From contig NZ_CP026378.1 in assembly GCF_002953215.1 (NCBI RefSeq), forward strand, positions 2,462,540 to 2,526,539: DNA of 64,000 nt. The letters are read 5' to 3'. The stretch comes from Mixta calida (GTDB taxonomy: Bacteria; Pseudomonadota; Gammaproteobacteria; Enterobacterales; Enterobacteriaceae). The notes under the pieces are model-generated. The model was not told where the DNA came from. It did not search any database and saw nothing but the letters and a program-made list of their open reading frames with translations. Below, one piece after another: positions 56,869 through 64,000 of this stretch (positions are counted from its first letter, which is position 1; every line of letters begins with the position of its first letter). The translations under genes were made by a program, and so were the position numbers.

Positions 56869-59470
56869 AGCGCGGATAATCAACAAGCGTAAAATTTCGC
56901 CGTTCTGGCTGCTGCCCTTTATCGCCCTGATGATTGCCGGCTGGCTGCTCTGGACCAACTATCAGGAGCGCGGCACCACGGTAACCATCGATTTCGCTCA
57001 GGCCGACGGCATCGTGCCCGGTCGGACGCCGGTGCGTTATCAGGGGGTCGAGGTCGGCACCGTACAGGGCATCAGCCTTAGCGACGATCTGCGCTCCATT
57101 AAGGTACGCGTCAGCATCAAAAGCGATATGCGCGACGCGCTGCGTGAGGATGCGCAGTTCTGGCTGGTGACGCCAAAAGCGTCGCTGGCTGGCGTCTCCG
57201 GGCTGGACGCGCTGGTCGGCGGCAACTATATCGGCATGATGCCCGGCAAGTCGGGCGAGCGGCGGGAAAACTTCGTCGCGCTCGATACCCAGCCTAAATA
57301 TCGCGTCAATACTGGCGAAATGCTGGTGCATCTGCATGCGCCGGATCTCGGCTCGCTCAATACCGGATCGCTGGTCTACTACCGCAAGATTCCGGTCGGT
57401 CGCGTTTATGACTACACCATTAACCCGGACAACAATGGCGTTACCATCGACGTGTTGATTGAACGCCGCTTCACCAATCTGGTGAAAAAAGAGAGCCGCT
57501 TCTGGAACGTTTCCGGTGTGAAGGCGGATGTCGGCCTCAGCGGTGCGAAAGTGGAGCTGGAGAGCCTGGCGGCGCTGGTGAACGGCGCCATCGCCTTCGA
57601 TTCGCCGCAAACGTCGCAGCAGGCAGCCAGCGAAAGCAACTATCAGCTCTATCCCGATTTGGCGCACAGCCAGCGCGGCGTAATCGTAACGCTCGATCTA
57701 CCTGACGGCAAAGCGCTGAAAGCGGGCAGCACGCCGTTGATCTATCAGGGGCTGGAAGTCGGCACCCTGACGAAGATGACGTTACAGCCGGGCGGCAAGG
57801 TCAGCGGCGAGCTGACGCTCGATCCTTCCGTGGTCGGGCTCATGCGCAGCGGCACGCGCATCGAAATGCGCAGCCCGAAAATCAGCCTGAATAACCCCAG
57901 CCTGAGCACGCTGCTGACCGGCACCACGCTGGAGCTGATCCCCGGCGAAGGCGAGCCGCAGCACCATTTTGCGGTGCGTCAGAGCAACGAAGCGTTGCTG
58001 CAGCGCCCGGATGTGCTGACGGTGCGCCTTAGCGCGCCGGAGAGTTACGGCATCGACGCCGGCCAGCCGGTGATGCTGCGCGGCATTCAGATTGGTCAGG
58101 TTATCCGCCGCACGCTGACCACCAAAGGCGTGGAGTTTGAGGCGGCGATCGCCCCGGAACATCGCCAGCTGGTGCATGGCGACAGCAAATTCATCATCAA
58201 CAGCCGACTCGATGTGAAATTCGGTCTCGACGGCATGAAGGTGCTGGGCGCCAGCGCCAGCGAATGGGTCGACGGCGGCATTCGTCTTGAGCCGGGCGGC
58301 AAAGGCGCGCCGCTGAGTCAGTATCCGCTTTACGCCAATGCCGAAAAAGCGGAAGAAGGGATTACCGGCGAACGTCCGCCGACCACGCTGACGCTGACCG
58401 CCAACAGCCTGCCGGATATTCAACCCGGCTCGGTGGTGCTCTACCGTAAGTTTCAGGTGGGCGAGATTGTCGACGTGACGCCGAAGGCGAACGAGTTTCT
58501 GGTGGCGGTGCATATCAAGCCTGAATACCGCAAGCTGCTGACGCCCGACAGCGTTTTCTGGGCGGAAGGCGGCGCGAAAGTGCAGCTTAACGGCGCTGGT
58601 CTGACGGTGCAGGCGTCGCCGCTAAACCGCGCCCTGCGCGGCGCGATCAGTTTCGATAACCTGGAAGGCGCCAGCACCGGCAAAAATCAGAAGCGCGTGC
58701 TCTACAGCTCTGAAACCGCCGCGCGCGCCGTCGGCAGCCAGATCCTGCTGCACACCTATGACGGCAGCAAGCTCTCTGCCGGCATGCCGATTCGCTATCT
58801 GGGCATCGATATCGGCCAGGTCGAGTCGCTGGCGCTGAGCCAGGATCATAATCAGGTGATCGCCAAAGCGGTGCTCTACCCCGAATATGTGCAAAGCTTT
58901 GCGCGCATCGGCAGCCGCTTCTCGGTGGTGTCGCCGGAAATTTCGGCCACCGGCGTCAACCATCTGGAGACGCTGCTGCAACCCTATATCAACGTCGATC
59001 CCGGCAAGGGCAGCCTGGTGCGGCGCTTTGAGCTGCAGGAGACCACTATTACCGATTCGCGTTATCTGGACGGCCTGAGCATCGTGGTCGACGCGCCGGA
59101 AGCGGGATCGCTGGGCATCGGCACGCCGGTGTTGTTCCGCGGCGTCGAAGTCGGTACGGTCACCGGCACCTCGCTGGGCAGCATGGCGGATCGCGTGCAG
59201 GTGCAACTGCGCATCAGCAAGAAATATCAGCATCTGGTGCGCAATAACTCGGTCTTCTGGCTCGCCTCCGGCTACAACCTCGAGTTTGGTCTGATCGGCG
59301 GCGTGGTGAAAACCGGCACTTTCCAGCAGTTTATTCGCGGCGGCATTCAGTTCGCCACGCCGCCGACCGTTCCGCTGGCGCCGCAGGCCGCGTCCGGCAA
59401 GCATTTCCTGCTGCAGGATGAAGAGCCGAAAGAGTGGCGCAAATGGGGAACGGCGATCCCTTCCTCATAA
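56834..59470 (+). CDS. letB: MCE-domain lipid tunnel protein LetB
   Basis: About 878 aa; the third codon Met (56840) may be the real start. An N-terminal anchor ([20 protein letters not shown], about 21-40) is followed by tandem MCE domains, seven in E. coli LetB, each opening with [19 protein letters not shown]-like patterns (also [57 protein letters not shown]). Stacked rings form a tunnel across the periplasm. Full length and frame are intact. E. coli name yebT. Confidence 0.96.
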   Translation: MLMQHTPTTPTRARIINKRKISPFWLLPFIALMIAGWLLWTNYQERGTTVTIDFAQADGIVPGRTPVRYQGVEVGTVQGISLSDDLRSIKVRVSIKSDMRDALREDAQFWLVTPKASLAGVSGLDALVGGNYIGMMPGKSGERRENFVALDTQPKYRVNTGEMLVHLHAPDLGSLNTGSLVYYRKIPVGRVYDYTINPDNNGVTIDVLIERRFTNLVKKESRFWNVSGVKADVGLSGAKVELESLAALVNGAIAFDSPQTSQQAASESNYQLYPDLAHSQRGVIVTLDLPDGKALKAGSTPLIYQGLEVGTLTKMTLQPGGKVSGELTLDPSVVGLMRSGTRIEMRSPKISLNNPSLSTLLTGTTLELIPGEGEPQHHFAVRQSNEALLQRPDVLTVRLSAPESYGIDAGQPVMLRGIQIGQVIRRTLTTKGVEFEAAIAPEHRQLVHGDSKFIINSRLDVKFGLDGMKVLGASASEWVDGGIRLEPGGKGAPLSQYPLYANAEKAEEGITGERPPTTLTLTANSLPDIQPGSVVLYRKFQVGEIVDVTPKANEFLVAVHIKPEYRKLLTPDSVFWAEGGAKVQLNGAGLTVQASPLNRALRGAISFDNLEGASTGKNQKRVLYSSETAARAVGSQILLHTYDGSKLSAGMPIRYLGIDIGQVESLALSQDHNQVIAKAVLYPEYVQSFARIGSRFSVVSPEISATGVNHLETLLQPYINVDPGKGSLVRRFELQETTITDSRYLDGLSIVVDAPEAGSLGIGTPVLFRGVEVGTVTGTSLGSMADRVQVQLRISKKYQHLVRNNSVFWLASGYNLEFGLIGGVVKTGTFQQFIRGGIQFATPPTVPLAPQAASGKHFLLQDEEPKEWRKWGTAIPSS

Positions 59471-59477
59471 TCTCTAC

Positions 59478-59503
59478 CGGGAGCCCGCGCAGGGCTCCCG
59501 TTT
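59478..59503 (+). terminator. Hairpin between letB and rsmF
   Basis: CGGGAGCCC-GCGCA-GGGCTCCCG followed by TTTC only. A stable hairpin with a poor T-run, so it may be an attenuator or mRNA-protecting structure more than a full terminator. Confidence 0.5.
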
Positions 59504-59571
59504 CATCGGCTTTCGCCGCAGCTGTGTTACACTTCCCGCCCTGTTTTTTCTGCAACTACCGGAACTCTGTC

Positions 59572-61014
59572 GTGGCCCAACAATCCCGAGCCAGCTTCCC
59601 TGAAGCCTTCCTTGAACTGATGCGGCAAACGCTGCCCGATGAGGAGAGCCTGCAGGCTTTTCTCGCCATCAGCCAGCAGCCGCTGCGTCGCAGCCTGCGC
59701 GTCAATACGCTGAAAATCAGCGTGGCGGATTTTTTGCATCAGACGGCCCGCTACGGCTGGCGCCTGACGCCGATTCCCTGGTGCGCCGAAGGCTTCTGGA
59801 TTGAGCGCGAAGAAAGCGACGAATCGCTGCCGCTCGGCAGCGTGGCGGAACACCTCAGCGGGCTGTTTTACATTCAGGAAGCCAGCTCGATGCTGCCGGT
59901 CAGCGCGCTGTTCGCCGCCCAGCCGCAGCCTTATCGGGTGATGGACGTAGCGGCCGCGCCCGGTTCCAAAACCACGCAGATGGCGGCGCTGATGAAAAAT
60001 CAGGGCCTGATTCTGGCTAACGAATATGCCGCCAGCCGGGTAAAAGTGCTGCATGCGAACCTCAGCCGCTGCGGCGTCAGCAACACCGCGCTGACCCATT
60101 TCGATGGACGCGTGTTTGGCCCGGCGCTGCCGGAGATGTTCGATGCCATTCTGCTGGATGCGCCCTGCTCCGGCGAAGGCGTGATCCGTAAAGATGCGGA
60201 TGCGCTGCGCAACTGGACGCTGGAGAGCACCGTCTCGATTGCGGAAACGCAGCGCGATCTGATCGACAGCGCCTTCCATGCGCTGAAGCCGGGCGGCACG
60301 TTGATCTATTCAACCTGTACGCTGAACAAGCTGGAGAACCAGCAGGTCGTGGCGTGGCTCTGTCAGCGCTATCCCGACGCGGTGACGATCGATTCGCTGG
60401 CGGATCTCTTCCCCGGCGCGGAACGGGCCGCCACGCCGGAAGGCTTCCTGCACGTCTTTCCGCAGTTGTTCGACAGCGAAGGCTTTTTCGTCGCGCGGCT
60501 GCGCAAAACCGCCAGCGTCGAGCCGATGCCGACGCCGGGTTATAAGGTCGGCAAATTCCCCTTCAGCCCGCTGTCGCGCAAAGATGCGCAGGGGGTTATT
60601 CAGGCGGCGGCGAAGTCTGGCCTGCACTGGCAGGATGATGAGCTGACGCTGTGGCAGCGCGATAAAGAGATCTGGCTATTTCCTGCCGCCGTCGAACCGC
60701 TGATTGGCCGGGTGCGATTCTCACGCATCGGACTGAAGCTGGCGGAAACCTTTAACAAAGGCTACCGCTGGCAGCATGAAGCGGTGATCGCGTTGGCGCG
60801 AGCTGAGGAGGCCAACAGCGTTGAACTGACGGAGAGCGAAGCGGAGGAGTGGTATCGCGGGCGCGATATCTGGCCGCAGGCGGCGCTACCGCGCGATGAG
60901 GTGCTGGTGACCTGGCAACGACAGCCGATTGGCCTGGCGAAAAAAGTGGGCCAGCGCCTGAAAAACAGCTATCCGCGCGAGCTGGTGCGCGACGGCAAAT
61001 TGTTCCACGCCTGA
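59572..61014 (+). CDS. rsmF: 16S rRNA (cytosine-1407-C5)-methyltransferase RsmF
   Basis: 480 aa from GTG 59572, where the E. coli-like N-terminus ([16 protein letters not shown]) begins; the frame extends 46 codons upstream without homology. The SAM site is [18 protein letters not shown] (about 125), the conserved Cys pair [10 protein letters not shown] (about 197) and YSTCTLN (about 248). A C-terminal PUA-like region ends [15 protein letters not shown]. It methylates C1407 of 16S rRNA. Confidence 0.95.
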   Translation: MAQQSRASFPEAFLELMRQTLPDEESLQAFLAISQQPLRRSLRVNTLKISVADFLHQTARYGWRLTPIPWCAEGFWIEREESDESLPLGSVAEHLSGLFYIQEASSMLPVSALFAAQPQPYRVMDVAAAPGSKTTQMAALMKNQGLILANEYAASRVKVLHANLSRCGVSNTALTHFDGRVFGPALPEMFDAILLDAPCSGEGVIRKDADALRNWTLESTVSIAETQRDLIDSAFHALKPGGTLIYSTCTLNKLENQQVVAWLCQRYPDAVTIDSLADLFPGAERAATPEGFLHVFPQLFDSEGFFVARLRKTASVEPMPTPGYKVGKFPFSPLSRKDAQGVIQAAAKSGLHWQDDELTLWQRDKEIWLFPAAVEPLIGRVRFSRIGLKLAETFNKGYRWQHEAVIALARAEEANSVELTESEAEEWYRGRDIWPQAALPRDEVLVTWQRQPIGLAKKVGQRLKNSYPRELVRDGKLFHA

Positions 61015-61068
61015 CGCCTGACGCTTTCCTGTCCTACACTTAACGCGTCTGACAGGAGAGGGAAAAGC

Positions 61069-61269
61069 ATGTATGCGTTGGTACTATTAATTTGTTACCT
61101 GGACGGGGGCTGCGAGGATATTATGCTGGGCGTCTATGATGATGAACCTGCCTGTATCGTCGCACGCGATGAGCAGCGCCTGCGCCACGCAGGCTGCTAT
61201 CCGGTAGAAGATGTTATTGACGGCAGCTGGACGCCCGCCTGGCAATACAGCGATCTGTTTCGCTACTGA
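61069..61269 (+). CDS. yebW: Small protein YebW
   Basis: 66 aa. MYALVLLICYLDGGCEDIML and CYPVEDVIDGSWTPA match E. coli YebW (FALVLFVCYLDGGCEDI; CFPIEDFIDGFW). Four Cys residues and a hydrophobic start suggest an exported or membrane-attached protein. The function is unknown. Its 3' end overlaps the convergent pphA by 7 nt. Confidence 0.9.
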   Translation: MYALVLLICYLDGGCEDIMLGVYDDEPACIVARDEQRLRHAGCYPVEDVIDGSWTPAWQYSDLFRY

Positions 61270-61910
61270 ATTTTCACCAGCGTCAGCCGGTTGCCAAACA
61301 CGGCGCCGGTGTCAATATAGTGCTGATTCCAGCCGCTGACTGGATTATCCAGCGGCGTATGGCCAAAGTAAAAGGCGTCCGCGCCAGCAATGTTTTCCCC
61401 CAGCCCGCGCTGTAAACGATGAATGCGATCGCGTCCCCATACCACTTCATACTCGTCTATCGGCTGCTCCCAGGCATAACGCGAGGCGGGATAGTCGGCA
61501 TGAGCGACCACTACAATCTGCTCATCCAGCACAAGGTGCGCAATCAGCGGCAATTCCTGACAGCGCATCAGACAGGCCTGCGCCTCGGCGCGCTGCGCCC
61601 CATCCAGACGCCAGAACCAGTCGCCGCCGTTCATCTGCCATAATTGCTCATCGCCCTGCGTCAGCGCGGCCAATGCCATCTCTTCATGATTGCCGCGCAC
61701 ACAGCGAAACCAGGGCTCTTTCAGCAACCGCAGGCAGGCCAGGCTGTCCGGGCCGCGATCGATCAGATCGCCGACCGAGACCAGCAGATCGCGTCGCGTA
61801 TCAAAATTAACGGCCAGCAGTTGTTCATCTAGCAAAGCGCGGCAACCGTGAAGATCGCCGACGATATAGATATGTCGCCAGTTATCGCCATCCAGATATT
61901 GATACAACAT
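61263..61910 (-). CDS. pphA: Serine/threonine phosphatase PphA
   Basis: 215 aa PPP-family metallophosphatase. Metal and catalytic motifs are in order: IVGDLHGCRA (about 17-26), VGDLIDRGPDS (about 46-56), RGNHEEMA (about 73-80) and VAHADYP (about 134). It matches E. coli PphA/PrpA, including HYIDTGAVFG near the end. In E. coli it links misfolded-protein signals to the stress response and acts on phosphoproteins. Confidence 0.92.
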   Translation of the reverse strand: MLYQYLDGDNWRHIYIVGDLHGCRALLDEQLLAVNFDTRRDLLVSVGDLIDRGPDSLACLRLLKEPWFRCVRGNHEEMALAALTQGDEQLWQMNGGDWFWRLDGAQRAEAQACLMRCQELPLIAHLVLDEQIVVVAHADYPASRYAWEQPIDEYEVVWGRDRIHRLQRGLGENIAGADAFYFGHTPLDNPVSGWNQHYIDTGAVFGNRLTLVKIQ

Positions 61911-62010
61911 GCTCCATTTCCTTACAGCTGTAACAGGAATATTGATGTGCGGTTAAGACAGCAGCCTTTAGAGTGTAGCAGGCGGGGTAATCAGAAAGGT
62001 GCAGGCCAAA

Positions 62011-62118
62011 ATGGATAGCCAGAAGAAGTTTATTATGATGCTGATATGTCTTTTTACCGGCAGCCTGCTGCTGCTGGAAATCCTTGCCCGTCTGGCGCAT
62101 AAACTTATCGTCGGCTAG
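62011..62118 (+). CDS. Possible single-span membrane miniprotein (35 aa)
   Basis: In the 274-bp gap between pphA and the hydrolase gene, ATG 62011 to TAG 62118 encodes MDSQKKFIMMLICLFTGSLL and a further LLEILARLAHKL, a basic start plus one membrane helix. AGGTGCAGG lies upstream. The frame reads in the opposite direction to both neighbours. Not recognised; plausible as a small membrane protein. I do not see the SdsR/RyeA sRNA that lies near pphA in E. coli. Confidence 0.4.
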   Translation: MDSQKKFIMMLICLFTGSLLLLEILARLAHKLIVG

Positions 62119-62184
62119 CGACGGGTAATCCGCTTAATGCGCACAGCAGGCCAGCTTTTATACAGAACGTTGCTCAGCGCCCCG

Positions 62185-63054
62185 CTACTTGCCATTAAGA
62201 AAATGGATCACCGCATCGGTAAACTCTTTCGGCGCCTGCAAAAAAGCGAAGTGGCTGACGGTGGGCAAAATCAACAGGCCGGCGTTGGGAATAACGGCGG
62301 CGATATGCTCCAGATGCGCCCGGTCGATCGCCTCATCATGATCGCCGTCGGCAATCAGCACCTGCGCGCTGATTTTCCCTAACGCCTCATCACGCCACTC
62401 CGGCTGCGACTGCCACATTCCGCCGATCTGTTTTACAAACGCCGGATAATCGTTGGGCGTTTTCGACAGCTTCTTATACTCTTCGCCAGCGCGCGCAATA
62501 TAGGCGGCGAATACCGGATTATTTTCAATGCCCGGCTTTACGCCGCGCGTGGTGACGTTGGGCGCAAAAGCGAACACTTTCCCGACGCGATCCTTATGGC
62601 GCATCGCCATGTCCAGGCCAATAATCGCACCGTCGCTCCAGCCCACAATATCGGCTTTTGCAATATGCAGATGATCCATCAGCCCGACAATATCATCCGT
62701 CATTAAATCGTAGCCGTAAGGCTGGGCGTTGCGCGTGCTGCGGCCGTGCCCCCGGCTGTCGACCACAATCACCCGATGATGCTTCGCCAGCTCAGGCACC
62801 TGCAGGTCCCAGTAATCGCTGTTCGCCAGTCCGCCGTGCAACAGGATAACCGGTGAGCCCTGGCCGGTGACGGCGTAGTAAAGCTGAATGCCGTTGACCT
62901 CGGCGTAGCCCGACTGCATCCCGATCAACGGCGCGGGCGTGGCTGGAAGCCGCTGCCAGCGTGTGCCCCAGTGGGTGTGCTGCGTTTCGGTCTGCGCCAG
63001 CGCAGGCGCCAAAGCCAGTACGCCTGCCAGTAAAATAGCCGGTTTGCTCTGCAT
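62185..63054 (-). CDS. Secreted alpha/beta hydrolase
   Basis: 289 aa. A signal peptide (about 1-20, AILLAGVLALAPALAQ) is followed by a classic alpha/beta hydrolase: oxyanion region LLHGGLAN (about 71-78), VVDSRGHGRS (about 95-104), nucleophile Ser in VGWSDGAIIG (about 138-147), acid Asp in IADGDHDEA and His in VSHFAF near residue 267. Probably a periplasmic esterase or lipase-like enzyme; the substrate is unknown. It is divergent from the dehydroquinase gene, 137 bp apart. Confidence 0.85.
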   Translation of the reverse strand: MQSKPAILLAGVLALAPALAQTETQHTHWGTRWQRLPATPAPLIGMQSGYAEVNGIQLYYAVTGQGSPVILLHGGLANSDYWDLQVPELAKHHRVIVVDSRGHGRSTRNAQPYGYDLMTDDIVGLMDHLHIAKADIVGWSDGAIIGLDMAMRHKDRVGKVFAFAPNVTTRGVKPGIENNPVFAAYIARAGEEYKKLSKTPNDYPAFVKQIGGMWQSQPEWRDEALGKISAQVLIADGDHDEAIDRAHLEHIAAVIPNAGLLILPTVSHFAFLQAPKEFTDAVIHFLNGK

Positions 63055-63191
63055 GAATGATTTTCCTGTGCCCGCATGAATGTGCCGAATGGCGATTTAT
63101 CGCGCGCTTGCGGCCGGAAAAAGCGCGGCGGCAACGTCTTTTACTACGCTTAACGCTGAGCCATTTATTACACAAATCGCAGAGGACCGCT

Positions 63192-64000
63192 ATGCAACGC
63201 CGAGATTTTATTGGAGGCGGCAGCGCCATGCTCGCGCTGGCGCTGATGTCCCATTCCGCATCAGGCGCAGCGGATGCGCCCCGCGCCGATATGGTTACCC
63301 CATCATTACGACCAGTGAAAATTAAGAATATCGCCATCGGCGAAGGGCAGCCGAAAGTGATCGTTTCCACCACGGCCGCCGACAGCGAAGCGGTGAAGAC
63401 GTTCGTGCGTAGCCAGGCGTTGCAGGTCGACAGCGATGTTATCGAACTGCGGTTAGATCTGCTGCATAACGGTCAGGACGCGGCGGCGATGGCGCAGCTG
63501 ACGCGCGAGCTTTACGCCATGCTGCCAAACAAGGTTCTGCTGGTGACCTTCCGCACCAAAGCCGAGGGCGGCAAGCAGGCGATTGCTGACGATCGCTATA
63601 GCACGCTGTACCAGTATTTACTGACTCAGGGGCAGATGGATCTGCTGGATATCGAGATGTATCGCCCCGCCGCCAGAGAGCTGGTCGCGCTGGCGCATCA
63701 ACAGCAGGTGCGTGCGATTCTTTCGAGCCATGATTTTGAGCAGACGCCGACGCAGCAGGAGATCGTTTCGCGTCTGCGCCAGCAGCAGACGATGGGCGCC
63801 GATATTCTGAAGATAGCCGCTATGCCGCGCGATCCGAGCGATGTAATACGTATGATGGCAGCGACCTGGGAGATGCGTCAGCGCTACGCGCAGCAACCGC
63901 TGTTGACGATGTCGATGGGCGGCATGGGCGCCGTCACACGGCTTGCCGGCGAGCTGACCGGCTCGGCGCTGACCTTCGGCATGGCAGGCGACGCCTCGGC
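63192..64000 (+). CDS. Type I 3-dehydroquinate dehydratase with Tat-like signal (partial)
   Basis: Open from ATG 63192 (GAGG six nt upstream) to the window edge; 269 codons seen. The start MQRRDFIGGGSAMLALALMS has a twin-Arg motif (RRDFI) and a hydrophobic stretch ending SASGA, like a Tat signal. The rest is AroD-like: DVIELRLDLL, LVTFRTKAEGG, the catalytic His in ILSSHDFEQTP and the Schiff-base Lys in ADILKIAAMP, then MSMGGMGAVTRL. The shikimate enzyme would thus be exported. It is closest to aroD, but is probably a second, periplasmic paralogue. Confidence 0.82.
   Translation, partial: MQRRDFIGGGSAMLALALMSHSASGAADAPRADMVTPSLRPVKIKNIAIGEGQPKVIVSTTAADSEAVKTFVRSQALQVDSDVIELRLDLLHNGQDAAAMAQLTRELYAMLPNKVLLVTFRTKAEGGKQAIADDRYSTLYQYLLTQGQMDLLDIEMYRPAARELVALAHQQQVRAILSSHDFEQTPTQQEIVSRLRQQQTMGADILKIAAMPRDPSDVIRMMAATWEMRQRYAQQPLLTMSMGGMGAVTRLAGELTGSALTFGMAGDAS

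Noticed and set aside
59434-59571. N-terminal extension of RsmF
   Set aside because: The extension overlaps letB and a hairpin and lacks homology; the family N-terminus begins at GTG 59572.
1-64000. CRISPR arrays, tRNA or rRNA genes
   Set aside because: I looked for regularly spaced repeats and cloverleaf-like sequences and saw none. In particular, the integration site next to int is not a tRNA gene as far as I can see.

Overview
The window holds two very different halves. Positions 1 to about 32,420 are most of a lambdoid, siphovirus-type prophage that runs off the left edge, in the middle of its tail genes. Positions 32,435 to 64,000 are ordinary enterobacterial core chromosome with the Escherichia coli order yoaB-yoaH-pabB-nudL-sdaA-pdeD-yoaE-manXYZ-yobD-mntP-rlmA-cspC-yobF ... 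yebO-yobH-kdgR-yebQ-htpX-prc-proQ-msrC-letA-letB-rsmF-yebW-pphA. The host proteins match E. coli families along their whole length, but mgrB, yoaC and yebV are missing and an MBL-fold hydrolase sits between yobF and yebO. Together with the high GC content this suggests an Enterobacterales member near the Erwiniaceae (Pantoea/Mixta-like). That assignment is an inference.

Prophage layout. The immunity region lies near 22.4-24.5 kb: minus-strand cro, cII and replication genes leave from pR, plus-strand cI faces them, and plus-strand pL-nutL-N leads into the left operon. The 15-bp operators (ATGCGY-N3-RCGCAT type) and both promoters can be read directly. The left operon (24.0-32.4 kb, plus strand) carries N, a CIII-like protein, RecE-type exonuclease, RecT, many small accessory genes, an MT-A70 adenine methylase, excisionase and integrase. 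The right operon (minus strand, 23.0 down to 15.0 kb) carries cro, cII, an O-like initiator, a DnaB-type helicase, nin-region genes (ninB, ninE, ybcO, rusA, ylcG), a cytosine methylase and an antitermination Q-like gene. The late region (14.9 kb down to 1, minus strand) begins with a pR'/tR' pair, then holin, lysozyme, Rz/Rz1, a KilA-N protein, a spike-like protein, terminase, portal, minor head, scaffold, major capsid, connectors, tail terminator and tail tube.

The prophage looks damaged. An IS3-family element splits the terminase small subunit, the CI repressor is split by a -1 frame change at a classic A-AAA-AAG heptamer, and the O-like gene is split at a cluster of C/G runs. The two frame changes may be real, programmed or sequencing errors.

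The observations I consider most unusual are: (i) a 298-codon second reading frame fully inside the cytosine methylase gene, with its own Shine-Dalgarno sequence and repeated GWPTP motifs; (ii) a roughly 450-nt, hairpin-rich untranslated leader between nutL and N; (iii) the IS3 insertion in the loop of a perfect 12-bp palindrome; (iv) the CI frameshift site; and (v) a Tat-signal-bearing, probably periplasmic type I dehydroquinase at the right edge.
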